From the NCBI GenBank assembly GCA_044868295.1, contig JBIOWF010000350.1:1-16043 (forward strand): DNA of 16,043 nucleotides. The letters run 5' to 3'. The notes below the pieces were generated by a model. The model saw only the letters and a program-made list of their open reading frames with translations, did no database searches and was not told the DNA's origin. This DNA is from JBIOWF01 sp044868295. GTDB taxonomy: Bacteria > Actinomycetota > Actinomycetes > Streptosporangiales > Streptosporangiaceae. Each line of letters begins with the position of its first letter. Position 1 is the stretch's first letter. Below are positions 6,926-12,367 of this stretch, one piece after another. The position numbers and the translations under genes were made by a program.

Positions 6926-8391
6926 CGATTCACCGCCGTGGAAACCCCGGCCTTCAGACCGGGGAGGAAACGGCTTACGGTCTGCACGGTTTCGTCCTCT
7001 CTCGTGTACGCGTAGCCGTCGGCCCGCTGAAGCAGGCGGACGTGCCGGTGGCCGATACCTTGAACGGTCCCGGCGTTGGTGGTGATGTTGAAACTGCCGC
7101 TGGAGCGGACGGCGACTCGCCCTGTGTGGACCCCGGCCTTCTTCCCCGAAGGGACGACCGCGCGAACCATGTCCCCAGTCGCGAATCCCTTGACCTGCTT
7201 GGTCCTGGGCAGCCGCAGCCGGGGGAAGCCGTGCTTGTCGGTGCGAGTCCGGCAGTACGTCCCGCGACCTGCCGCTTTGACGACCAGCACGGTCGACGGC
7301 CACCCGTTGACCGTGCTGGTCTCGCCGACGTGCAGCGCGTCGAGGGTGTGCGACTTCGGGGCGCCGGTCCGGGACCTGTTCCACTTGGTCCGGCCGCCGG
7401 AGGCGGCGTGGATCGGCAGGCCCGTCCCGGCCAGGGCGCGGTAGAGCGCCCACCGGGTGGCGTTCATCGCGGCGGCGTCCCGCAGCGGCGCCTTCGCCTG
7501 GCGTCGGATCCTGGCGAGTAGCGCGGGCTTGCCCGCCAGGAAAACCTCGACCGGGTCGGCGCCCTTGGCCTGATTACACGGCCCGCAGGCGAGGGTCAGG
7601 TTCGAGATCCGGTCCGATCCGCCACGCGCCCGGGCCTGGATGTGCTCCACCTGCAACGGCACGCCCTGCCCGCCGCAGTAGGCGCAGGCATGGCCCCACT
7701 TCTCCAGCAGGTACTGGCGGGCCTCATACCCGGCCAGGGTGCCCCGCTGGTACTCCGCCCCCTCCAGTGGCTTTCCGGCCGTCATGGCGTGCGCGTCGAA
7801 GCTGACACGTTCGACATGGACCGCCCGCACCGGAGCCCACCGCTTCAAGCGGGTCACCCACGACAGGGCGGTGTCCACCCGGTGCTTCAGCGACGGGGCC
7901 AGCCACCCGGCGGGCTTGGCCCGGTTGGAGAACCGCGGGGAGCGGTAGCGCACATTCCGTGACCTCCTGCCGCGCCGGTAAGCGGCCCGGCTGGTCAGTT
8001 TGTCGCGGATCTGCCCGCCCCGATGGTCGAGCTGGACAGCGAACCGGCCGGTACGGATTGCGCCGTCCCCGGTGGTGAACACGGCCATGCCAGTGTGCTT
8101 CGAACCGGGGTCGATCCCCAGTTCCACACCGTTGATCTCGGAGCGTCGCGCGGTCCGGTCCTTCAACCGGATGGCGAACGGGGTGTGCCGGGCGACGACC
8201 GCCCGGCCCGACGCCAGCAGGCACCGCGCACGAGCGGGGTGGCACGGGTCCAACGGGCGGCTGTGCTTGTCCAGGACGAACACGACCGGGTGAACCTCAC
8301 GGTTCGCTCCCTCGGACGCCGAAACGCCCTCGGGGTGACGCCGAGCAGGCCGGGTGCCGGCCCGCTCGATCTCCCCTCGCCCATGTTCCAC
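6922..8391 (-). CDS. iscB: RNA-guided endonuclease IscB (OMEGA system)
   Basis: IscB nickase/nuclease related to the ancestor of Cas9. Family homology begins at VFVLDKHSRPLDPCHPARARCLL (about 8283; PLDP replaces the PLMP motif). RuvC-I follows (GIDPGSKHTGMAV), then an Arg-rich bridge-helix-like stretch (RRGRRSRNVRYRSPRF), RuvC-II (VHVERVSF) and HNH (CAYCGG..PLQVEHI..ARGGSD..SNLTLACGPCNQAKG). RuvC-III is SHTLDALHVG. The C-terminal target-interacting domain has VKGFATGD..AVVP and HTGRVAVRSSGSFNI...VQGI. All expected catalytic Asp/Glu/His/Asn residues and both zinc-type CxxC pairs are present. The homologous part is about 456 aa. The start is uncertain: GTG 8391 is the nearest in-frame canonical codon but has no SD. 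A TTG at 8529 follows the host SD in frame. An SD-GTG at 8300 is in the wrong frame. The stop TGA overlaps the dcp ATG. Confidence 0.9.
   Translation of the reverse strand: MEHGRGEIERAGTRPARRHPEGVSASEGANREVHPVVFVLDKHSRPLDPCHPARARCLLASGRAVVARHTPFAIRLKDRTARRSEINGVELGIDPGSKHTGMAVFTTGDGAIRTGRFAVQLDHRGGQIRDKLTSRAAYRRGRRSRNVRYRSPRFSNRAKPAGWLAPSLKHRVDTALSWVTRLKRWAPVRAVHVERVSFDAHAMTAGKPLEGAEYQRGTLAGYEARQYLLEKWGHACAYCGGQGVPLQVEHIQARARGGSDRISNLTLACGPCNQAKGADPVEVFLAGKPALLARIRRQAKAPLRDAAAMNATRWALYRALAGTGLPIHAASGGRTKWNRSRTGAPKSHTLDALHVGETSTVNGWPSTVLVVKAAGRGTYCRTRTDKHGFPRLRLPRTKQVKGFATGDMVRAVVPSGKKAGVHTGRVAVRSSGSFNITTNAGTVQGIGHRHVRLLQRADGYAYTREDETVQTVSRFLPGLKAGVSTAVNR
6945..6964 (-). other. Right-end hairpin of the iscB element
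   Basis: CCCCGG (6945-6950) pairs with CCGGGG (6959-6964) around an 8-nt loop. It lies inside the last codons of iscB (LPGLKAGV), about 20 nt from the element tip, where a Y1 transposase would recognise the right end in single-stranded form. Confidence 0.75.
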
Positions 8392-8544
8392 GCCGGGTGC
8401 CGCGCAACGGCGGCGTCCGTGTCCCGTTTCGTGCCCACCCTCGGGCGTGTCTGCTGACGCGGGTTCCAGAGCAGGCCGCTGAGGAAGCACGGCCTGGTGG
8501 GTCTGCTCACCTACGTGAAACGTAGCCAATCGAATGCACCTCCT
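8301..8544 (-). ncRNA. Predicted omega RNA (HEARO-type) with host-derived guide
   Basis: In IscB systems the guide RNA lies directly upstream of iscB, and its 5' guide is the host sequence next to the left element end. Here the roughly 235 nt before the IscB homology have poor codon character and fold locally (minus-strand transcript): CTACGT/ACGTAG (8511-8525), CAGGCCG/CGGCCTG (8472-8478/8490-8496), a 9-bp stem around GGCCGG-CAC-CCGGCC (8345-8365), and CTCGG/CCGAG (8311-8315/8341-8345). The 16 nt preceding the element, AGGAGGTGCATTCGAT (8529-8544), are the predicted guide. Exact ends and fold are inferred; a covariance search with the HEARO family would decide. Confidence 0.58.
8511..8525 (-). 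other. Left-end hairpin of the iscB element
   Basis: CTACGT/ACGTAG with a 3-nt loop lies 3 nt inside the inferred left tip. It serves as the subterminal left-end hairpin and, in the transcript, would be the first stem of the omega RNA directly after the guide. Confidence 0.65.
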
Positions 8545-8547
8545 TCT
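8539..8547 (-). promoter_or_regulatory. dcp: Displaced Shine-Dalgarno of dcp (AGAAGGAGG)
   Basis: On the minus strand AGAAGGAGG is an almost full anti-16S match, yet no ATG or GTG lies at proper distance today. After virtual excision of 6924-8528 it sits 8 nt before the dcp ATG. At present, 9 nt downstream is a TTG (8529) created at the junction, which is in frame with iscB. Confidence 0.8.
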
Positions 8548-8731
8548 AGATGATCGGCTGGGGCTGGTCAATGCGGGCTTCAAGATCCAGGCGTGCTGAA
8601 CCTCAAGCCTCCTCCTTCACTTCAGGAGGGGGTCGTTGACCGGTCGGCTGCTCCTCGCCAGCTGCTGACGTTTCCGCTCAGCGTCGCACAACAGGCGAGC
8701 GGCGCGTGACGGCACCGCTCTCGGAATCGTT
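8548..8731. other. Gap between the dcp leader (minus) and the tRNA promoter (plus)
   Basis: No gene is supported here. It should hold the original dcp promoter, which now also reads the omega RNA and iscB. A hairpin CCTCCT/AGGAGG (8611-8616/8624-8629, 7-nt loop) is the clearest structure. TTGACC (minus, about 8567-8572) is a possible -35, but no convincing -10 follows at the right spacing. Confidence 0.4.
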
Positions 8732-8761
8732 TTGGTAGTGGGTCCCAAGCTGGGCTATTCT
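8732..8761 (+). promoter_or_regulatory. Promoter of the tRNA-Gln/tRNA-Glu cluster
   Basis: TTGGTA (8732-8737) and TATTCT (8756-8761) are 18 bp apart and resemble vegetative -35/-10 boxes. They lie about 40 bp before tRNA-Gln, as expected for a stable-RNA operon promoter. Confidence 0.6.
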
Positions 8762-8801
8762 TTCGGAGTCGCAAGCGAGCCCGGCAAGGCCCGCAAAACG
8801 A

Positions 8802-8873
8802 TGGGGTATGGGGTAATTGGCAGCCCGGCTGATTCTGGTTCAGCTAGTCTAGGTTCGAGTCCTGGTACCCCAG
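8802..8873 (+). tRNA. tRNA-Gln (anticodon CTG)
   Basis: A full 72-nt cloverleaf: acceptor TGGGGTA (8802-8808) pairs with TACCCCA (8866-8872), discriminator G8873. The anticodon stem GCTGA/TCAGC has loop TTCTGGT, anticodon CTG at 8835-8837. The T arm CTAGG-TTCGAGT-CCTGG spans 8849-8865. No CCA is encoded (CT follows). It is the first gene of a three-tRNA cluster. Confidence 0.95.
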
Positions 8874-8905
8874 CTGGATCTCCGCAAGGGGATCCCGCTG
8901 GATCA

Positions 8906-8923
8906 AGATCTGCTTTTAGATCT
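8906..8923 (+). other. Hairpin between tRNA-Gln and the first tRNA-Glu
   Basis: AGATCT (8906-8911) and AGATCT (8918-8923) form a 6-bp stem with a 6-nt loop (GCTTTT). It may be a processing signal or partial terminator inside the cluster. Confidence 0.5.
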
Positions 8924-8944
8924 GGTTCAACAAACGCAGTGCAA

Positions 8945-9020
8945 GGTCCCGTCGTCTAGTGGCCCAGGACGCCGCCCTCTCAAGGCGGTAGCGGCGGTTC
9001 GAATCCGCTCGGGACTACCA
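8945..9020 (+). tRNA. tRNA-Glu (anticodon CTC), copy 1, with encoded CCA
   Basis: Acceptor GGTCCCG (8945-8951) pairs with CGGGACT (9010-9016), with a G-U closing pair and discriminator A9017. The anticodon stem CCGCC/GGCGG has loop CTCTCAA, anticodon CTC. The T loop TTCGAAT lies at 8998-9004. CCA is encoded at 9018-9020. Confidence 0.95.
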
Positions 9021-9029
9021 CACTGCTAA

Positions 9030-9102
9030 GGCTCCGTCGTCTAGTGGCCTAGGACGCCGCCCTCTCAAGGCGGTAGCGCCGGTTCGAATCCGGTCGGGGC
9101 TA
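9030..9102 (+). tRNA. tRNA-Glu (anticodon CTC), copy 2, no encoded CCA
   Basis: Acceptor GGCTCCG (9030-9036) pairs with CGGGGCT (9095-9101) using G-U pairs; discriminator A9102, followed by CAC. D and anticodon arms are almost the same as in copy 1, while the acceptor and T stem differ by compensating changes. It starts 9 nt after copy 1, so the pair probably arose by tandem duplication. Confidence 0.95.
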
Positions 9103-9108
9103 CACCTG

Positions 9109-9141
9109 GAGAACTCCCGGAACATGTTTCCGGGGGTTCTC
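9109..9141 (+). terminator. Terminator of the tRNA cluster
   Basis: A 14-bp stem (9109-9122 with 9128-9141, one G-U pair, 5-nt loop) starts 7 nt after tRNA-Glu copy 2. It is a strong GC-rich intrinsic terminator with only a weak T-rich tail (CGTCGTTGTG). Confidence 0.88.
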
Positions 9142-9285
9142 GTCGTTGTGCGCCCAGTTCTCGGCCTCTTGCCCGCCGCACTGCTCCCGGTCCCTCACCG
9201 GCGATCGGCCAGGCCTCGAAACCGTCGCGCGACGCCCACCCGTGGAAGGTGCCGACAGGTCGGCGCTGAACGACGGCGCAGCTCG

Positions 9286-9519
9286 TCAGCGCGGCGGATC
9301 GCCTGGCCTTGGCAGCCCGTCAAGCCAGGCCCTGAACGCCTCACACAGCACGTGGATCCGAATCGTCTCCACGTTGATACGCCGCTCGTTGGCCAGTTTC
9401 AGCGCCCGCCCGTCGATCTGGAACTCGCTGGGCTTACCCTCAAGCAGGGTCGAGGTCGCGTTGTCCAGAAGGCGCTGCCACTCGCCTCGCAGCGCACCGC
9501 CGCTACTCGTGGAACTCAC
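9286..9519 (-). CDS. Small hypothetical protein (77 aa)
   Basis: Unrecognised. It begins MSSTSSGGALRGEWQRLLDN and has a soluble, mostly helical middle with alternating charged and hydrophobic residues (ALKLANERRINVETIRIHVLCEAFRAWLDG). There is no signal peptide or membrane segment. The GTG start at 9519 overlaps the end of a 26-codon ORF (9503-9583), suggesting translational coupling. The pair is divergent from the GntR-type regulator, with palindromic sites between them, and so may be its target. The roughly 140 bp between its stop and the tRNA terminator shows nothing recognisable. Confidence 0.5.
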   Translation of the reverse strand: MSSTSSGGALRGEWQRLLDNATSTLLEGKPSEFQIDGRALKLANERRINVETIRIHVLCEAFRAWLDGLPRPGDPPR

Positions 9520-9583
9520 TCCGGATCACCAGCCGCATCATGCTCGGCAAGCTGCCGGCGTAGTCCTGCCGGTAGAGGGGCAT
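9503..9583 (-). CDS. Possible 26-aa small protein upstream of the 77-aa gene
   Basis: An ATG at 9583 opens a 26-codon frame (MPLYRQDYAGSLPSMM...) ending at 9503, 17 nt inside the start of the 77-aa gene. A purine-rich GGGTGG lies about 6 nt before the ATG, and the 16-bp palindrome at 9603-9618 sits directly upstream. It may be a true small protein, a leader peptide, or the N-terminal part of one protein split by a frameshift. Confidence 0.33.
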   Translation of the reverse strand: MPLYRQDYAGSLPSMMRLVIRSEFHE

Positions 9584-9602
9584 TGCCACCACCCTGGGGG
9601 AT

Positions 9603-9618
9603 AGCCGGATATCCGGCT
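9603..9618. promoter_or_regulatory. Perfect 16-bp palindrome, probable GntR operator 1
   Basis: AGCCGGATATCCGGCT is perfectly self-complementary. It lies 20 bp upstream of the 26-aa ORF and 40 bp (centre to centre) from a second GGATATCC site. On the minus strand it falls between GACAAG and TATCCC, a possible but weak promoter. Confidence 0.6.
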
Positions 9619-9637
9619 TGCTTGTCGGACCTCCACC

Positions 9638-9667
9638 TTGCAACCTGGATATCCGGCCCGTCAAGCT
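9638..9667 (+). promoter_or_regulatory. Putative promoter of the GntR gene with operator 2 in its spacer
   Basis: TTGCAA (9638-9643) and CAAGCT (9662-9667) are 18 bp apart; the hexamer ends 6 nt before the GTG at 9674, so the transcript may be leaderless. GGATATCC (9647-9654), the core of the palindrome at 9603-9618, lies in the spacer. That position would suit repression by the gene product. Confidence 0.45.
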
Positions 9668-9673
9668 GTCTCC

Positions 9674-10444
9674 GTGGATCAACCGCGTTACCTTCAGCTC
9701 GCCGACCACTACCGGCGGCTCATCCTGGGCGGAGACATGCCGCCCGGGACCCGCCTGCCAGCCCGCCACGAGATCGCCGCAGAACACGGCGTCGCCGAGG
9801 GTGTAGCGAGATCCGCCATCCAAACCCTGGCTACAGAAGGCCTGGTTGAAGTGAGATCGGGCGCCGGTGCCTTCGTGCGGAAGCGACCACAGATCCAACG
9901 CCTGGTCCGCTCGTGGTACCGCTCAGCACGTGGAGGGTCGCCCTTCCGCGCTGAGATGGAGGCGCAAGGGAAACGCGGCGCGTGGGAGTACGACTCCGAG
10001 ACGGTTCAAGCGCCGCCAGCGGTTCGTGACCGCCTAGCCCTCGACGAGCCCGGCAACGAGATCCCGGACGTGATGCGCACCCGGTACTTGTTCACGGCTG
10101 ACGGGGAGCCTGTCATGCTCTCGACGAGCTACGAGCCGTACGCGTTCACAAAGGGCTCGCCGGTCGCCTTCCCGGAGGACGGCCCGCACGCCGGCAAGGG
10201 CGTGATCGAACGCATGGCGGTGCTCGGGGTGGACATCACCCACTGGTCCGAGATGGTCTCGGCGCGGCCGGCGCACGCCGAGGAGGCGCAGCAGTTGCGG
10301 CTCGGGGCTGGCGCGTTGGTGTTGACTATCGAGCGGACGTATTTCGAGGACGAGCGGCCGGTGGAGACCGCGGACATCGTGATCCCGGTCGACCGGTATC
10401 AGGTGGTGTACGGGGCGCCGGTTCGTGAGGAGTCGGCGGAGTAG
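9674..10444 (+). CDS. GntR-family transcriptional regulator (HutC subfamily, UTRA domain)
   Basis: A 256-aa DNA-binding regulator. The N-terminal winged helix spans about residues 1-70: PRYLQLADHYRRLILGGDMPPGTRLP, a recognition helix region around EGVARSAIQTLATEGLV and the wing VRSGAGAFVRKRP. The UTRA ligand domain spans about 100-245, with RTRYLFTADGEPVMLSTSYEP and the typical end VETADIVIPVDRYQVVYGAPV. GTG 9674 is chosen over the upstream TTG at 9638 because alignment to the family starts at DQPRY and the TTG would bury the palindromic site inside the gene. No SD is seen. GntR/UTRA regulators of this size occur in actinomycete integrative elements (KorSA type) as well as in catabolic loci. 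The place beside tRNA genes with two small ORFs fits the former, but no integrase is present. Confidence 0.85.
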   Translation: MDQPRYLQLADHYRRLILGGDMPPGTRLPARHEIAAEHGVAEGVARSAIQTLATEGLVEVRSGAGAFVRKRPQIQRLVRSWYRSARGGSPFRAEMEAQGKRGAWEYDSETVQAPPAVRDRLALDEPGNEIPDVMRTRYLFTADGEPVMLSTSYEPYAFTKGSPVAFPEDGPHAGKGVIERMAVLGVDITHWSEMVSARPAHAEEAQQLRLGAGALVLTIERTYFEDERPVETADIVIPVDRYQVVYGAPVREESAE

Positions 10445-10451
10445 TCCTGTC

Positions 10452-10470
10452 CCAGCCTCCCGCAGGCTGG
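10452..10470 (+). terminator. Terminator of the GntR-type gene
   Basis: CCAGCCT (10452-10458) pairs with AGGCTGG (10464-10470) around CCCGC, starting 8 nt after the stop codon. The T tail is lacking. Confidence 0.65.
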
Positions 10471-10571
10471 AGGAGTCCCGACGTGCTCTGTGAATTTCCC
10501 CTCCTGGGTCGGGGTGGTCCGCCTTCCGGGCCGCACCACTGGCCCCGCCGACCCCGGTCCCCAAGCGGGTT

Positions 10572-10613
10572 CCGCGAAAGGCGCCGACAGGGTGGTGACG
10601 GCGCTTTTCGCGG
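10572..10613. terminator. Strong bidirectional hairpin before the 566-aa gene
   Basis: A 15-bp stem with one G-U pair (10572-10586 with 10599-10613) and a 12-nt loop; it contains CGAAA and TTTTCG runs. It lies 21 bp after the stop of the minus-strand 566-aa gene and terminates that gene, and possibly read-through from the GntR side. Confidence 0.82.
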
Positions 10614-10634
10614 CTGCCGGGTGAGGCTTTGCGG

Positions 10635-12335
10635 CTATCGTCCGGAGCGGGCCTTGAACAGCGCTCGCTTGGCGGCCTTGCCCACCTGCCTGTCCGGGTG
10701 CGCGTCGCCGACGGCCTCCAGCAGCTCCTCAAGGTGCGGGTGGCGGACCTTCCAGATGACGTCGAGCAGCCCGATCAGCGTGGCGGGAGGGCCGATGTCG
10801 TGCAGGCTGCTGACGAACTCGGGCCTGCCGAGGCCGGCGGAGATGGTCCACATGTCGAGGATCAGCCAGTGCGTGTCCGCCTGGGTCGGCTCCGGGGCGT
10901 CCTCGATTTCGAGCTGGGTGAGATGGGTCGCGGCGTACGGCCGGAGCGACGGCTCCTTGAGCGCCTCCGTCCAGGCGGGCACCGCGACCTCTCCAAGCGA
11001 GCCCACGAGACTGGCCGCCTGGACTCGGACCAGGGCGTCGGCCTCGTCTTCCACGGCCGCCGCGAGCAGCTCGGAGGCGGCCTGGGCGGGTTCGCGCAGG
11101 CCGAGCCAGGCGGCGAACTCGGCGTCGGCCTCCTCTTCGGGCATATCGGCGCTGAACGACAGCAGGTCGTGGGCGGTCATCGCGTCGATGGCGGGCCGCG
11201 CGTCGACCTCGATGTCCTCGTCGTCGACCAGGTGGACGATCCCCTCCGTGCCGAGCGGCGTCAGAGTGACGACGTCGCCCGAAACGGTGATCATCCCGTA
11301 ACCGGTCAACCAGCCGACGACCGAGGCGAGTGGGTCGCCGGCCGCGGTCCAGGCGTCGGCACCGAGATCGTCGTACTCGGCCACGGCTTCGGCGAGCTCG
11401 TCGCGCAGCTCGGAGAGCGGGCGGGAACCCCCGCCGACCAGCACCCGGATCAGCAACGCGCGCGTCAGCCCCGAGAGCGCCAGGGTCAGATCGTCGTCGT
11501 CGAGCTCAGGGTCGCCGTAGTCGATCGAGTGGAGGCCGAGCATCCAGGCGTCCAGAACGTCATCGTCGTCCTCGAACGGCCACGCGGACGTGTCGGAGTC
11601 GACGCTGACCGTGTCCTCCCCGTCCGGGGTGAGGAACTCGAGGTCGATGGCGAGGTTCCAGAGGTTCCAGAGGGCCTGCGGCTCGGTGATCCCGACGGCC
11701 CGCACCGCCTCCTGGACCTCTTCCTCGCTGAGCAGGGTCTCCTCGCCGACCTTGCGCCCGGAGCCGACCCAGAGGGCCAGATCACGGGCTTGGGCGACGA
11801 GCGTGACCTCGCGGGCGGCCAGGGCGAGCTCGGAATCGGGGCGCAGCCGGATGGTGGGCAGATCGGCGATCTCGTCGGCGAACGGCTCGAAGTCGCCGAG
11901 GCTCTCGTCCTCGCCCTCGTCGAGCTCGTCCTCCTCCTCGTCCCAGTCCCGTTCGGCGATCGCGTCCTCCATCGCGTCGACGAAGTCGTCCTCGATCTCG
12001 TCGAGCTCCGCCTGCAGGGCGTCAAGCGGGTCGGAGCCGGTCGTGAGGCGGCCCGTCTCCGACAGGAACGTCAGGTAGGAGCGGATGGCCGGGACCATGC
12101 CGTCGGCGGCCTCGTCGGGATCCTCGACCACCTGTGGCATGCGCTCCAGCAGGACGGTGCGCAGATCGTCGCGCTTCCACAACCCGACGTCCTCGCGGGC
12201 GATCAAGCGATGCCACAGGGCGGCCGGGCCCACCAGGTCGGGATCACTGCCGGGCGCGTTGGCGGGCGCCCAGAGGATGAACTCTTGGAGCAGTGGACGC
12301 AGTTCAGCGGCGGCTGCCTCAATGCGATCTGTCAC
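10635..12335 (-). CDS. Hypothetical acidic 566-aa protein
   Basis: I do not recognise a family. It is soluble, with no signal peptide or membrane helix, and unusually acidic. About residues 104-165 are a near-continuous Asp/Glu-rich segment (EIEDDFVDAMEDAIAERDWDEEEDELDEGEDES). There are further acidic clusters near 275 (FEDDDDVLDAW), 300 (ELDDDDLTLAL) and 390 (LVDDEDIEVDA). The middle part (VVGWLTGYGMITVSGDVVTLTPLG) reads like a winged-helix turn. The last 160 residues are Ala/Leu-rich helices resembling HEAT/ARM-type repeats and end in a basic tail (KAAKRALFKARSGR). The GTG start 6 nt after TAGGCT suggests a leaderless message. It lies downstream of ndgR on the same strand but is separated from it by a repeat-filled 112-bp gap. 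A protein-binding role is a guess. Confidence 0.85.
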   Translation of the reverse strand: MTDRIEAAAAELRPLLQEFILWAPANAPGSDPDLVGPAALWHRLIAREDVGLWKRDDLRTVLLERMPQVVEDPDEAADGMVPAIRSYLTFLSETGRLTTGSDPLDALQAELDEIEDDFVDAMEDAIAERDWDEEEDELDEGEDESLGDFEPFADEIADLPTIRLRPDSELALAAREVTLVAQARDLALWVGSGRKVGEETLLSEEEVQEAVRAVGITEPQALWNLWNLAIDLEFLTPDGEDTVSVDSDTSAWPFEDDDDVLDAWMLGLHSIDYGDPELDDDDLTLALSGLTRALLIRVLVGGGSRPLSELRDELAEAVAEYDDLGADAWTAAGDPLASVVGWLTGYGMITVSGDVVTLTPLGTEGIVHLVDDEDIEVDARPAIDAMTAHDLLSFSADMPEEEADAEFAAWLGLREPAQAASELLAAAVEDEADALVRVQAASLVGSLGEVAVPAWTEALKEPSLRPYAATHLTQLEIEDAPEPTQADTHWLILDMWTISAGLGRPEFVSSLHDIGPPATLIGLLDVIWKVRHPHLEELLEAVGDAHPDRQVGKAAKRALFKARSGR

Positions 12336-12341
12336 CCCGCC

Positions 12342-12347
12342 AGCCTA
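12342..12347 (-). promoter_or_regulatory. Putative leaderless -10 element (TAGGCT) of the 566-aa gene
   Basis: On the minus strand TAGGCT is followed by GGCGGG and the GTG at 12335. The spacing and the 11-base string TAGGCTGGCGG are the same as before the monooxygenase gene at 2261. No clear -35 is seen. Confidence 0.45.
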
Positions 12348-12367
12348 GAGCTAACCGACGCCGCTCT

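Larger units (their letters stand above)
6924..8528 (-). mobile_element. IS200/IS605-superfamily element carrying iscB, no transposase (about 1605 bp)
   Basis: Ends are inferred from sequence. Left end (minus strand, 8528): TGG, then hairpin CTACGT-TTC-ACGTAG at 8511-8525. The flank just outside is TCGAT (8529-8533). Right end: hairpin CCCCGG/CCGGGG (6945-6950/6959-6964), then about 20 nt finishing in TCGAT (6924-6928). Matching pentanucleotides outside the left end and at the right tip, no target duplication and subterminal hairpins are the hallmarks of this superfamily; ISDra2 uses TTGAT in both places. Removing the element joins AGGAGGTGCATTCG to ATGACG and restores a normal dcp start. There is no Y1 tyrosine transposase (TnpA) inside, so the element is non-autonomous and would need TnpA in trans. 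Confidence 0.82.

Noticed and set aside
4889..7015. 708-codon open frame on the plus strand opposite dcp
   Set aside because: It is the antisense of a clear M3 peptidase in GC-rich DNA; its translation is Val/Leu/Gly/Arg-rich with no family motifs.
6926..7453. Longer dcp reading frame running upstream into the element
   Set aside because: The added 176 residues are a wrong-frame reading of iscB; M3 homology starts at the ATG at 6925.
8600..8640. Hairpin 8611-8629 as the left end of the iscB element
   Set aside because: It lies about 85 bp outside the junction that restores the dcp SD-to-ATG spacing; the hairpin at 8511-8525 fits the left end better.
9638..9673. TTG at 9638 as start of the GntR regulator
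   Set aside because: No SD, rare start codon, and the added residues have no family match; the bases look like a -35 and an operator instead.
9142..10640. Search for an attachment-site copy of the tRNA-Glu 3' end near the GntR unit
   Set aside because: No second copy of the T-arm/acceptor sequence was found in the window, so an integrated element could not be delimited.
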